A stretch of 64,000 nt of DNA from Trifolium pratense (GCF_020283565.1 NC_060063.1:26466777-26530776), one strand, 5' to 3'. Shown: positions 33,620 through 45,085, counted from the stretch's first letter. Notes: generated from the letters alone by a model not told the origin. Made by a program: numbers and translations.

Positions 33620-36600
33620 TCAGAATCTCGGAAGCTGGTTTAAACCAGTAGGTTTGGCTTCAGATGGTGTAAGAGGAACGGTTGAGAATTCGGAACCAAA
33701 ATTTTCAGGACGCTGATAATAGCTAGGAGGAAGAAGACTGATGTTTTGATTAGTTGAAGTTATTGGAAAAGAAGATGCAAACCTCTGATTAGGAAGTGGT
33801 GGAAGTGGAACAGATCCAAACCTCTGATTGGGAAGTGGGGGAGTAGCAGAAATAGTATTTGGACTTTTATTACTGGAATTTTCAGTGGATGTACCTGTAT
33901 TTACTGATGATTCTCTCTTCTCTCTTTCTTCTGTTTCCTTGAGAAGAAAATCCACCCACAGATCTGCAAAGGACTGTAACGGAAAAAAAATACTTATTTA
34001 TTATATCTAAATTCACAATAAGTAAACTTCATATCAAAGTTCAAGAATTGAGTGAGTATTTTCCCAAAAGAAAAACATAATAATATTTGAGTTAATCATG
34101 TCTAGGAAGAACTTGTATATAGAGCATCCTTTGGCATAAAACGATGTGCCATGCCAAGACACTACTATTGTCCATTAGGTAGGACTAATAAAATCAACAC
34201 AGTTTCCAAAAGGACAGTGTGGACTGCATATGATTCTGTCATAGTAAAACAATCATCGGTTTGATTTTATAAAATACATGTAACTAGATAGTTATCCATA
34301 GACATGTAAACTCTTGTAGTCTACCTCGGTACATTTTGTGCTGGGGGGTTGTTTTATGTTAATATATCTCATTATGGCTTGTTCAAAAAAAACAGTTATC
34401 CATAGACTTGTATATAGCCCCCAAAGGAGAAGAAATTACCTGGTTATCAGATCCTGCATTTGCTGCTGCTTCAGACGAACTTCCTCCCAAGATGCCTCCA
34501 ACCAGACGGCCAGGCAGCCCAAGAACTCCTCGAACAACACCTTTGCTGGCACCTTGCTGAGCAACACCTATCCTTTGTTTATCTTCATCAGAGAATCCTA
34601 GCATGCGGACCATTAGATCCAAAACCTGTTCCAACATCATAAATATTAAGAAAACATGAAGCGGAGTATTTACAAACCAAGGCATCACTAAACCAGATAA
34701 AAGAATACAGCCAACGTCAATAATACAAGGAAAGCAAACATAGTAAGTTGCAGAAAGAAACAAAGGAAAATAGTAATCGTTCCAGTTAATATATTGAAAT
34801 ATTAACCAATATCGCATTTCATGTGTCTAATCATCAATATTTCAAAGCCTATCCTAGCATTCTTATCCGTTTAAGTCACAGACCTCCCCCATTGATGTAA
34901 TAACTATATACAGATTTACATGGCTAAATATAACAATAATAAATCAGAAATATTAAAACTGAGCACGTGAATTTGCTCTCTCGATCACCGTCCAGCCTTC
35001 ATTCAACCAACCAACCACATGCAAACACGAAAAATTATGACAATTTCATGCATAATGAAGAATAAGGGGGCTTCCATCCCAGTCCAGCACAATGTAACTA
35101 AAACAAATTAAAATAAAAGATTTGCATACCTCTCTGCTGTGACTTCTCTGAAAATAAGTTACAAGCAATTTTATAACAATGCGCCTGCAACCAATACAAT
35201 TAATATTAGAAAAACAGTCTACTATGTATCAAATGGAAGCAACAGAATGACAAAAGTTATCACAAGTCTAAGTTCAGCCCAAATTCATATTTACAAAATT
35301 GCAATGATTATCCTTTTAAAAAAATTGAAGAAAAAAGGAATAAAGATAGTTGGCCTTCTAAGAGTTCGTAAGTTTATCAGAAATCCGACGGTCACACAAA
35401 TTTTGCAAGAAAAACATTCTAAGAGCACAAGCAGGTTAACCTGTCAACAAGATAATCTGAATCCACCGACATTCTATTTAACCGTGTCATACTCTGCTCA
35501 ACAGCTCGCCTCAATCTGGCATTGTCTTCCTCAAGCTTGCTTACTCTACTTTTCCATTCAATTTGTGCCTTCTCAGATTGGGAAAGCTTGGCCAAAATTT
35601 CTTCTTTTTCAGTCTTTGATGCATCCGCTCTTTGATCTGCGTCCTGGTAATAGGAATAAGCATTTAATCTACATGATACCGAATAAAAAAATACCAAGAA
35701 GTTAACTTTTTTCTCCTTGAGTTATGAAAAAGTACAAGACCAATATACTAGAGCAAATTTTTGGGAAACAACACAGATAACACAGGATGCATAAAGCTTC
35801 AATAAAATGATAGGAAAGGAAAATATAAGAATGTAGAGATTCAGAACAAGGGAATAAAAAATCAACAAATATAAATGGCATATAATGGAATAAAAGCATA
35901 TCTATGTGGTCCATATATTGTATTTAGTGAACGAGAGAGCCATACTTTCAGCAGTTGAGAAAGCTTAGTTATTTCTTCTCTTGCCCGGGCTAACTCTTCT
36001 TCTAAATGTTCCTAAGAAATACAAAAACAGTGCATGTAAACAAGAGGGAACATTAACACCCCAACAATTCTCTGTTAAGTTATGAATAAAAAGGGAGACA
36101 TGTCATGTTTGTATACCATGGCTTCAATTTCAGCATAGTACTGTCCAAGAGCTGTCTGTAAATTTGATAGTTCAATATTTTTAGAATCTATTGTGCTCAA
36201 ACAGTTTGTAAGCTTTTTGTTCAGGTCATCAATGATTTCCCTGGACTTGAGAATTTCATTATTCTTTGCCATCTTCAGCTCCTCCTGACTTGCAATTCCT
36301 TGCTTCAGAGTTCTCTCAAGATGTGATATCTGAGCCCTTAAATAGTTATTGCTCTCACGAAGCTCTTCAATGATTTTACTATCCTCGTCCATTTTTTCTG
36401 CTTCCTCGGATGCCTAGATAAAAAGTAGCAGACAAGTTGATATTCATATACTAAGTCTATACGGGAGAACATAACTGGAACTCATCTACACTCAGATGAT
36501 TCCTAAAGAACTAAGGTTGGAAAATTTTATTTGTGAGTTTGAAAGATATGATTTTGTTTGGATGGCAAAGTAAATAACTTTTAAAGTGCAAATGTGGTTA

Positions 36601-39600
36601 TATTTTGTAAGTCTCACATCTAGAATCAATTATATCAAACATAAAATTTCACTTCTCTCAAAATTATTTCTATTCACTGCAAAATTGATTTCGGAAAGCA
36701 AAAAGTTACCCAAAAAGACATTAGGTACTGTTAAACCAAAACAAATCCACTCCAATATGCACTGGCTTGTAACATTAATGACCACTTACTATTCTATTCA
36801 AAATCCATGATTGCGGCAAAGAAAACATTGTAATAGCAATTGGGTATTACTAATTAGCAAGAATCCAACAACCAATATCGGTACAATTGATGTGTCTCAG
36901 TCCAATTGTATACTAAATATTGTCAACTGTGTTTTGTCAGCTAACAAGAGCACAAGCCAGGGAAATTTATTTAACATAAAAAATGTATTACAAAAACATA
37001 TTTTATAATTTATGAGATACATACAAATATAAAATTAAGGTAATTGGAACATTGAGCCTCTTGAATGCCACACTTATTCCACATTGATTCTGCTGTAGAA
37101 AATAAAGATATCAAGTAAAAAGAATCAAACCTTTTCCAGCAAATGCTGTTTAAGGCGGCTCAATTCTTGTAATGATTTCTCTCTGTCTCGCTGTGTTTGC
37201 TTCAAATCTTCACTTAGCTTTTGCAAGGATCTTTCCATTTCTTCCTTTCCAGGAAATATTTCAGAACGATCTGGCATCTGTTACCGAAAAAAAGTAGAAA
37301 ATAAAATATTGACATCATTATTGATGCATAACCTGTAAAGCACCTATTTCTATAAAGTTTTGGCTCACATCACTGATGCTACTCGATTCCTTTTTCTGAA
37401 CATGCAAAGCATCAGACAACATTTTTTCAGTGAAAGAATTCTTGCTTTTTTCAAGAGCAGCCTCAATTTCATTCTTCTCCATCTAATAACAAGTAGAAAC
37501 GATCATATATCAGAGTGTTTTTCAAACAAAATAATAGAAAAGCAACATTAACAATTTTTGAGTGATAAGATAATAGAAAGTAGAAACTTGTTAAGTTGCA
37601 ATTAAATAAATAAAGTATAAACCTACCAACCTTAAGAGCGGTGTTTTCCTTCTCCAAGGTTTCGATCAGTCTTTTCAAGCTATTGAAAGCCTCCCCTGCT
37701 TCTTCATTTTGCCGTCTAGTCAAGTCTAACTGCAGATGCTTTATTTCTGAAGCTTTCTCATTCAATTCATTTTGTATTTTGCTCATCTCCTTTGATGTCT
37801 TCCAAGCAAAAATAATATATATGGTTAGATAACCAAAAACAATGCAATCCAGATCATGACACTGCAAAAGTGCACAATTCCTTGCGAATATTTCAATTGC
37901 TCAATGATGCAATAGAAGATTTTAGAATGTAACCAGAAAAAAGGTTAAGTCATTCCTTCTCAGTTCCATAAAAATTTATCTGGACGGAAAATTATATGGT
38001 GATTTTCAAACACTGGGAAAGGCTATCTATGTTTTTTTTTAGTTTCTGTTGCCAAAACAAACCAGACACTTTATTTGATAAAGAAAAAATAGAAGAGTTT
38101 CAATTTGGACAAATTTGTGAATCCATAACAGCAAGGCAATTTTTTTATTTTTGATAGAAAGGACTGGGCGGATATATGTATGCCTTTGATCCATCTTTTG
38201 ATAGTTTGATACCGAATCTCATTGTGTTGTGTCCTTCAAATGCTATTTATATTTGAGAGAATTCTTTTGAGAAAGTATGGTCCAGAGTTGACAAAATGTC
38301 TAATGAGTCTTTTAACAGTAAAATGAAAAAAAAATTAAAAATTTGAAAGGTATTTCTAAAAGGCAAAACAATTCACTTGGGTGCTTTACATCAATTGTTT
38401 TATTACATCGCAACATGTAATGTCACTGAAATAGTAACAAGAGAATGATAAAATTATCAAGTGCAAAAGACGTCCCAGAATCAACAACAGAGAATTGAAA
38501 CATTCATTTCATATGTGCACCTATTGCTTTATCTCGGCTCTTTTAAGTTTGAAATTATGTAGTGTTGCGGCTATGATAATATAAATTACATATCAACCAA
38601 AATAAAAACTCACTTTTTCTCTTTCCAACTTTAGCATTTTAAGCTCCTCCCGGAAAGAGTTGTTCAATTCCTGTACCTCTGACATTGAAAAAAGAGGCAG
38701 AGTATTATACAACTTCTACTTACACGATAGTACCATTTAGACATTCCAAATGAAAAATAAAAATACCATGAAATTTTAGTTGAATATTTGCCAATTGATC
38801 ACGTTCTTGCTTTAGTTCTAACTTCATCTTTCTTATCTCTGAGGAATATTGCACAGCTTTTGACGCCCTATTTTTTCCATCAACTGAATCTGCAAGCTCC
38901 TAGAAGGCATTCATACATCTGTTGTCAAGTTCACTCATCATTAAAAATAAAATAAAAAAATATAAAGAAACTAATCAAAATGTTAAATATCAAAATCAAA
39001 GTGACATGCAAATAAAAGAAGTTTTTGCATTATAAAAACTGAAAAACCAAACTCTAGGCTATGTCCATTAAAAAAAACCGGAACAAAAAATGCACTTCAA
39101 GCTGAGAACGCAGTGAAAATCAAACAGAAATAGGACAATACCATGATTTTAATTTATCAATAAACAATATAGACAAAGGATGTAAGTGAACACCACCTAA
39201 TAGTAAATCTTCCTATTATCATCCTTCAGTGGTGCATGTATAAGAACACAATAAATCTAAGATATCATTTGTAAATTTTAATGTGCATACTCCATCTTAA
39301 TTTGAATAGCATCCGATTCAAAATCGGACATGGTTCCATTGTTCACAGGGTAATGATTTTTCGGTTGTGTTGTTAATTTATAATGTCGATTGGGTGATTG
39401 ATCACCAAGGTAGTTAAAATCAGGAGGGGTCAAGATCATAAATTGTGGGATACTACTTCTGACCTGAGGGTAAGTCTCAGCTATGCATGTCAGGATAGCC
39501 AGTCAAAGACCCAAAAATTAGAATACAGGAGGACTACCTTCATTGAAGAAGTTCCACTTGTAGATGCTCTAGAACCTTCAACTCTGGAAGCACTCAAAGC

Positions 39601-41783
39601 AGTATTTGTAGCCACCAAATTCTGCTTTAGTGAACCATTTTCTTTATTTAATTTAACAATCTGATCCTGCAAAGGAATTGACCGGATGGTTAATCTTAAC
39701 ATATAAATTGTTATGTTACCATTAATGAAATTTCTGTTTATTTTATCCAAGATCCAGTGTATCTCAAAGCTTTTGATCAAGGACTAATTACTGTCACGGT
39801 GTGTGGCTGCCGCTGACCAAGCAATATAGCCACGTAATGAAGATATAACTTTACCATGTGCTCAAGAAAATTAGAAGTCCTAAGGTTTTGAAGGAGAGGG
39901 AGACATTATTAGAGCTTTACTTTAAATAACACACATCCAGAATATATATAGATCTTTAGTTTCAAATAACCAAACCCAAGATACAGACCACAAAGACTGT
40001 TCTCATGAGACGACTATCCTCAAAACTTAAAATTGTAGGGTGAAAGCAACACACCCCCCTCACACAAGCGCCCTCCGGACTTAAACATTGACAATGCACA
40101 GGCCCACCCTACCTTATAGAGCTGCACAGGCCCTTCAGACTTAAACATTGACAATGCACACGCCCACCCTACCTTTAGTTCTTTAGATAGTTCCAGCATA
40201 CGAAAAAACAAGAGAAAACAAAAAAGTACATATTAATGTTACAATACATGAATGTTGAAATGTAATAGCCGCACCTCTTTTTCTTTTAATAGAGCTGCAT
40301 AATTAACTGACAATGCTTTAATTTCTGCCTCGGAGGCTTGAAGTCTCTTGATTTCAGCTTTGTATTGTTCTGTCTATAAGAAGCACAAGAAAGATTGAAA
40401 TGAAACTTTTTCTTTATTGTAATAAAACTATTTAACCATAATACTACTGCAGAAATTCTAGCAACATACATTTTTCAACATACTTACTCCCTACTATATA
40501 TACTTTGAAATTCATGAGTTTCACCAAATTTATGTGAGACCTACATAATATAGTGGGACATATTTGAATTTCAACTAATAAAAGGGAGTGGGTTTGGAAG
40601 TTTGTAATAGAGAATGTATTGCTACCAGTGCCACTCGTCACAATACTATAAGCACATAACAGGGGATTATGTAACAAATTTTCACCAATGAACATTCTGC
40701 TAAAACTTAAGTAGAAAATTGTAAAGTTGGCAATGTTATGGAGAGAATTTATTTATATCACTACATCCATCAAGATAGAACGAGGACAGCTATTTTATTT
40801 ATTTAAGTAAATAAAAATTCCAGTAAAATGCAAGAACATATCTCTTTGATGGCCAGTCAGTTTCATAGTAGCTTGGACATTAAGTTTTTCAGTTTCTTTT
40901 AATATTTCCCGTTTCCACCTCTGGAACAGATCATGGGAATACCGCAAGCATAGTTATGGGACAAATCCTCTATCATTGAGTATGGTGATTGACCAGAGCA
41001 CTCTACAACTCTAACAATGCAAGTAATGTTCACTCCCAGTCCACTACCACCACTATTGGATAATTACATAAATAAATAAATAACATGATTTAATTTTAAT
41101 AGGACTAAAATAAAACCCAAAACCTAGTTCACTTAAGAAACATATATGTTCTTGTTATGTTTCAAAGTCTAAGATGATCAACAATCATCAACATTTCTAG
41201 CTGTTGAGTATGGTTCATTCACTAATAAGTGTGCTAACACTCGAGCATATCGAGTGTAGCTAATAGTGGTTTATAATCCGGAGAATAGTATTTAAGCACT
41301 ACATTGTATTCTATATTCTAAGTATTATACTAAAAATAACTACAATCGCTGCCACTCTGTTCTCAAAGACATAGGCACAATTGACACAACTCAGCTATCC
41401 ATCATTTGTGTTTTTGCATGCAGTAATTTATATCTTTTTCTTAAAGTAGAATTACTCCTTGAGTTATTTATTACTATAAGCAAAAAATATTATAGACAAA
41501 TACATCAATTATTCATGAAACTTAAAAAAAAAAAAAAAAAAAGTATAAACACAATCCATTACAATTTGAAGAGAGTGATGAGATTAACCTCAGAAATAGA
41601 AACATGATCGACACCATTAGCGAGTGGCGACCTAATTCCCGATGAACGGACAAATCCGTTAGAATTCCGGCGATCTGAAACGGAAGATTCCTCGCCGTAG
41701 ATGCGAAACATTTCATCTTCTTCGTGAACATCGAGTGCGATTTTGTTCAAGTTCTCTTTCAAATTGGCAATGGTACTCCACAT
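33620..41783 (-). CDS. GRIP-related ARF-binding golgin (golgin candidate 3/4 type)
   Basis: Fifteen exons on the minus strand, in coding order: 41783-41589, 40920-40840, 40373-40275, 39666-39538, 38899-38767, 38678-38614, 37798-37631, 37482-37333, 37277-37131, 36413-36117, 36011-35946, 35643-35441, 35184-35130, 34625-34440 and 33973-33620. Together they encode about 775 residues. The start MWSTIANLKENLNKIALDVH is the family's conserved N-terminus. The middle is almost continuous coiled coil. The C-terminal DYLVDRRIVIKLLVTYFQRS ... VLDLMVRMLGFSDEDKQRIG is the GRIP-related ARF-binding (GRAB) domain, then SFADLWVDFLLKE and a Pro/Ser-rich tail. Such golgins are Golgi-membrane tethers recruited by ARF1-type GTPases. 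All junctions keep phase with GT-AG ends except exon 2/exon 3, where no in-phase GT donor exists. The length is close to Arabidopsis GC3/GC4. Confidence 0.9.
39785..40210 (-). repeat. Repeat-like insertion in a golgin intron
   Basis: This part of the intron between exons 3 and 4 differs in composition from other introns. It contains a 39-bp duplication (40079-40117 and 40138-40176, cttaaacattgacaatgcac...cccaccctacctt), 59 bp apart. It may be an LTR or other element fragment. No boundary or target duplication was found. Confidence 0.4.
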
Positions 41784-42164
41784 GATTTAAATGATGATTC
41801 AAAAATTTGCAGTAATCGAAGATGTAGCGGTTACGGTGATCAACTTCCGCGTTAATTTTCGCGGGGAAATTGGGAGGGAATGATTATGTGAAAATGGAAT
41901 ATTGCAATGCAGTTATCGGTAGATCTCAGGTTAGATAACAGAGAGGATTCTGTAAGTTACAAGTTCTGTGGTAATACTCTCCACTGTCACTAAATTAAAC
42001 TCATTTTTTATGTTGACTAACTGTTGTTTCTTTTTTAATTTAGTGTCTGTTTGTTACATGTGATTTCTCCCATGAGCTTAACTTGGGATATTGCAACTCA
42101 ATATCACTTAGATAAGATGGCACCGTTCTTTTTAACTTGCGCATGCAGTAGTGTTAAAATTCGG

Positions 42165-42251
42165 AGAGTTTGTCATCTATTTGAGTCTCACAAGACTCGA
42201 GGGATTAGTCTCTGCATTTGCATGCAGATGATACCCGATTTAAAAAAAAAA
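42165..42251 (+). mobile_element. SINE 3' fragment with A tail
   Basis: The tail phrase gactcgagggattagtctct, gcatttgcatgcagatgata and a following A run match the 3' parts of the SINE family at 4190 and 42415. Confidence 0.5.
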
Positions 42252-42324
42252 TTGCATATTTTATGTGCAGGGACTGAAACTCGAAGCCTGAACATCTCAT
42301 TTATCCATCTTAATGGTGGAATTT

Positions 42325-42395
42325 CTTTTTCTTTTTTTTTTTTGTTGTGGTAAACCAAAGGTATCTCCGCGCGCAAATGCAGAAACTGATATCAT
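42325..42395 (-). mobile_element. Severely 5'-truncated SINE
   Basis: Only the last ~45 bp of the SINE (ctgcatttgcgcgcggagat on the minus strand) plus its tail remain. It lies between two near-identical copies of catcttaaYggtggaattt (42306-42324 and 42396-42414), its target duplication. Confidence 0.75.
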
Positions 42396-42414
42396 CATCT
42401 TAACGGTGGAATTT

Positions 42415-42608
42415 TTTTTTCTTTCTAGTAAACCAAAGGGTATCTCTGCGCCCAACTGCAGAGACTAATACTAGGTAACCGAGATTCATTTTAGGGGTTG
42501 ACCTCTCCCAACAAATTCTGCTCCATATGCACCGGCCAGGGATCGAACTCAAGACCAAATGGTTAAGTGACCCAAATATCTATCACTTGTGCAACACTAT
42601 GTTGGTTC
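42415..42608 (-). mobile_element. Full-length tRNA-derived SINE
   Basis: On the minus strand: head aaccaacatagtgttgcaca, B box gagttcgatccctgg, then the cctagtattagtctctgcag tail and an A-rich end. cggtggaattt flanks it (42404-42414 and 42609-42619). Its left duplication is also the right duplication of the truncated SINE beside it. Confidence 0.8.
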
Positions 42609-42666
42609 CGGTGGAATTTCTAGTCACTATTTATCCCATGAATTAAATTAGTTAGTAAGAAATATT

Positions 42667-42735
42667 TTTTTTGTTCTCAGTATACCTTATACTGGAAAGA
42701 TTGTTTATTAATATATGTTAAAAAAAAAAAAAAAA
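42667..42735 (+). mobile_element. Very short retroposed segment with poly(A)
   Basis: About 53 bp plus a 15-base A tail lies between gttagtaagaaatatt (42651-42666) and gttagtaagagatatt (42736-42751), a 16-bp direct repeat with one mismatch. This is the footprint of LINE-mediated retroposition of a heavily truncated RNA. The source is not recognised. Confidence 0.6.
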
Positions 42736-42777
42736 GTTAGTAAGAGATATTGTTTTTATGAAAATAAAAATATACAA

Positions 42778-42873
42778 TCTGGGCCGTTGGCTTCGCCCGG
42801 ACTAAAGCCAATTGGGCCGTTAGGTTTAGCATTAGAGACACAAATCAGAGTGCACTATATGCACTATATAAAG
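42778..42873 (+). promoter_or_regulatory. Promoter of the snoRNA cluster: site II and TATA
   Basis: Two ttgggcc/ctgggcc site II-type elements lie at about 42779-42785 and 42810-42816, followed by actatataaag at 42863-42873. Site II elements with a TATA box are typical of plant snoRNA and translation-machinery genes. The presumed transcript starts near 42895 with a CA/CT-rich leader and no protein ORF follows. Confidence 0.6.
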
Positions 42874-43014
42874 CAGCTTGCTGTAACAATAATTCATAAG
42901 CTTGTGGTTATAAGGGTTATAGCCGCAGCTTCATTCACACACACAACCTTCATTCTTCAATTTCATCAATTTTATTTTTCTTTGTTTAACCAAAAAATAT
43001 TTTTTGCAATCAAA

Positions 43015-43115
43015 TAATTTGCGATGAAGAGAAACAAACAAAGGAAATTTTAATTGATTGCTGATAATTCAGCAACATGATCCCTTTGTTTTTGGTTCGT
43101 ATTCACTGAGCATAA
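43015..43115 (+). ncRNA. Candidate C/D-box snoRNA
   Basis: A C-box-like gcgatgaag (43021) and a D box ctga (43105-43108) are about 80 nt apart. An internal ttgctgat/ctgataat could be C'/D'. The guide before D (ttggttcgtattca) would pair with gaatacgaacc, which I believe occurs in plant 25S rRNA. The terminal stem is weak, so this is less certain than its neighbours. Confidence 0.4.
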
Positions 43116-43869
43116 TCATCAAACACCTTTTTTTTTTTCCTATCTTTTTAACTTAAAATCGAAGGTTCCTATGGAGGAAACGCATAAATCAGTGCGTTGT
43201 TTATTCAAGTTTGCCTTCGAAAATTAAATCGAGTTTGAAATCTTATTACTGACCAGGTTTCCGTATAGCTTGTTCAACTTTTGATTTTGATTTCGTATAT
43301 ATTATTTTGAGATTCATATTCATGCACTGACAGTTTAATTTTATTTTGCGTAATTTTTACATTTGATGGGTGTTTAAAATAGATTTAAACTGTCAATGTA
43401 TGAATATGTTGTTATTACGAATGCGAAGATCCCAGCAGAGAGGCAAGTTACTCTTATAAGAGGCCACTCTAACCATTGATTTCAATATCCTTCGCATAAT
43501 TAATTGCCGAATCGTAGGATGTCCAAATATTTTTAGTTTTGGTGCATCTTGAACCCTTGGCTATATTTTTAATTATTGTATTGTATGATATCAAATTCAT
43601 TTTTTCAAGTATGAAACTATGTTGTTTTTTACTCTCAATCATGTTTCAATTATCGTGTGTCTATGATGGTGTTATTAAATATACTTTGAGATTTATTTCT
43701 ATGAATACAATTTAACTCTGAGGCACCGATTTTACACTTCAGAAATTCAATTTTTCATTTAGGTTTTGTTAGTACTTTTTATGATTGTTAGTTACGTGTT
43801 TTTTTATTCCTAATCGAAATCCCATGACACTTTGTTTAGTTATTTTTTGTTTTGTACTATGATTTTACA

Positions 43870-43956
43870 ATGCAAATGATGATAATCTAGACAGGGACAT
43901 CCGATCTCCTAATTAGAGAAAATGATGATTTGTCGTGGGAATCTCTCTGATGCATA
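43870..43956 (+). ncRNA. C/D-box snoRNA, 25S-directed, copy 1
   Basis: A terminal stem tgca/tgca encloses C box atgatga (43876-43882), D'-like ccga, C' atgatga and D box ctga (43947-43950). Two guides are visible. agacagggaca upstream of D' can pair with tgtccctgtct, and gtgggaatctc upstream of D can pair with gagattcccac. Both targets lie next to each other in the conserved 25S segment gagattcccactgtccctgt as I remember it. It therefore probably directs two 2'-O-methylations a few nucleotides apart. Two paralogues follow at 44087 and 44272, giving a polycistronic cluster. Confidence 0.85.
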
Positions 43957-44086
43957 ATTGATTCTTTTAAACCATAATTTGCTTCTGATTCTTATGTTTT
44001 TAATGATGTTTTTCTTTCGGTTGTTTATATGGTTTAGGTATGTTAAAATGTTTGTTGTTTTTGGGTTAGTGCCATCATATTCAATT

Positions 44087-44174
44087 TTGCAAGTGACGAT
44101 AAATTAGACAGGGACATCAGATCTCCTAATTAGAGAAAATGATGATTTGTCGATGGGAATCTCTCTGATGCATA
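44087..44174 (+). ncRNA. C/D-box snoRNA, 25S-directed, copy 2
   Basis: Paralogue of copy 1 with C box gtgacga (44093-44099, one change), D' caga, C' atgatga and D box ctga (44165-44168), and the same tgca terminal stem. The acagggacat guide is identical. The D guide has one extra base (gatgggaatctct), which shortens its match to 25S. Confidence 0.8.
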
Positions 44175-44271
44175 ATATGTTACAAAATCGCTTTTTTTTA
44201 ATAAACTGTTGTAAAGTTGTTTATGTTCTAATCAATATTTTTGTGTTCCAACTTTGAATTTAAACTTTTAT

Positions 44272-44357
44272 GTGCAAATGATGATACGCTAGACAGGGAC
44301 TCAGCACTTCGAAAGGAGAATGTTGATTTGTCTAATGGGAAAACTCTCTGATGCATA
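44272..44357 (+). ncRNA. C/D-box snoRNA, diverged copy 3
   Basis: Paralogue with C box atgatga (44278-44284), terminal stem tgca/tgca and D box ctga (44348-44351). The D' guide gctagacagggact is kept, but the D guide has changed to aatgggaaaactct, which no longer fits gagattcccac. It is either decaying or has gained a new target. Confidence 0.75.
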
Positions 44358-44524
44358 TTGTTTTAAAAAATTGATTTCTTAAAGAAAAATTTGATTGTGT
44401 TTTGAACATACTTTGGTTTTAATTTAATGTGAAATCTCTCTATTCTTATGCAACTTTGATTATCCAAATTGAATTGTTGATTTACCAGTTTTGAGAAATT
44501 TTCAGAAAATTTAGTAAGTAATGA

Positions 44525-44611
44525 TTTGGCCAGTGATGTATTCATTGCACGTATTACCAGAAGTGTTACTTGATGATATATGCTCTAATTGTCACTACCT
44601 CTGAGGCCATT
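44525..44611 (+). ncRNA. C/D-box snoRNA, 18S-directed
   Basis: Terminal stem tggcc/ggcca closes a canonical frame: C box gtgatgta (44533-44540), D'-like caga, C' tgatgat (44571-44577) and D box ctga (44601-44604). The guide attgtcactacct directly upstream of D is complementary over 13 nt to aggtagtgacaat, a conserved 18S rRNA sequence. The box D plus five rule places the methyl group on the A of ggtAgtg. It is unrelated in sequence to the three copies upstream but lies in the same presumptive transcript. Confidence 0.85.
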
Positions 44612-44667
44612 TCATATTGAGTTTAATGTTTATCCTATAATTTTTACTTTGAAATTTCATCAGAATG

Positions 44668-44745
44668 TTTGAGCCTGATGATTGTCATTAAGAACGGAGA
44701 TTTGAAAGTTGCTTTTGTTGAAGCCTCTGATAATCTCTGGGCTCC
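44668..44745 (+). ncRNA. Weak snoRNA-like candidate
   Basis: C box tgatgat (44676-44682) and D box ctga (44727-44730), with gagcc (44671) able to pair with gggctc (44739). The D box is 8 nt from the stem, which is unusual, and the guide ttttgttgaagcct has no rRNA target I recognise. It could be another small RNA of the cluster or chance. Confidence 0.25.
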
Positions 44746-44919
44746 AAAAGCATCTTCTGAAATAAATTGTTCTATGTTTGTATTAATGAAGGCTTGTTTT
44801 TGGATGTTTGCATATAACTGGTTTGATGCAATTTTCGTTGTTTAATATATAGTTTTTGTTTAAGATCAAATACTAACGCATTGTTCCATTACTAATACCC
44901 CAGAGTATGTATAATCAAT

Positions 44920-45085
44920 GGAAAATTCTAGGAAGAAGTCAAAAAACTCACTTCTTAAAAGAAGTCGCCACTGTGTCCAATTAATCCAATTAATGAAACA
45001 GTTGAATTAGTCAATTGCCACATAGGATTATATGGTGTAGAAGGCTTACCATACATCTTCTTGTTGCAAATAAGTCCCTAACAAA
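44920..45085 (+). repeat. Left terminal inverted repeat of the MULE
   Basis: The outer 47 bp nearly equal the inverted right end. The inner part retains shared phrases such as ccacat, gaaggyttaccat and ttgcaaataagtccc. Confidence 0.85.
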
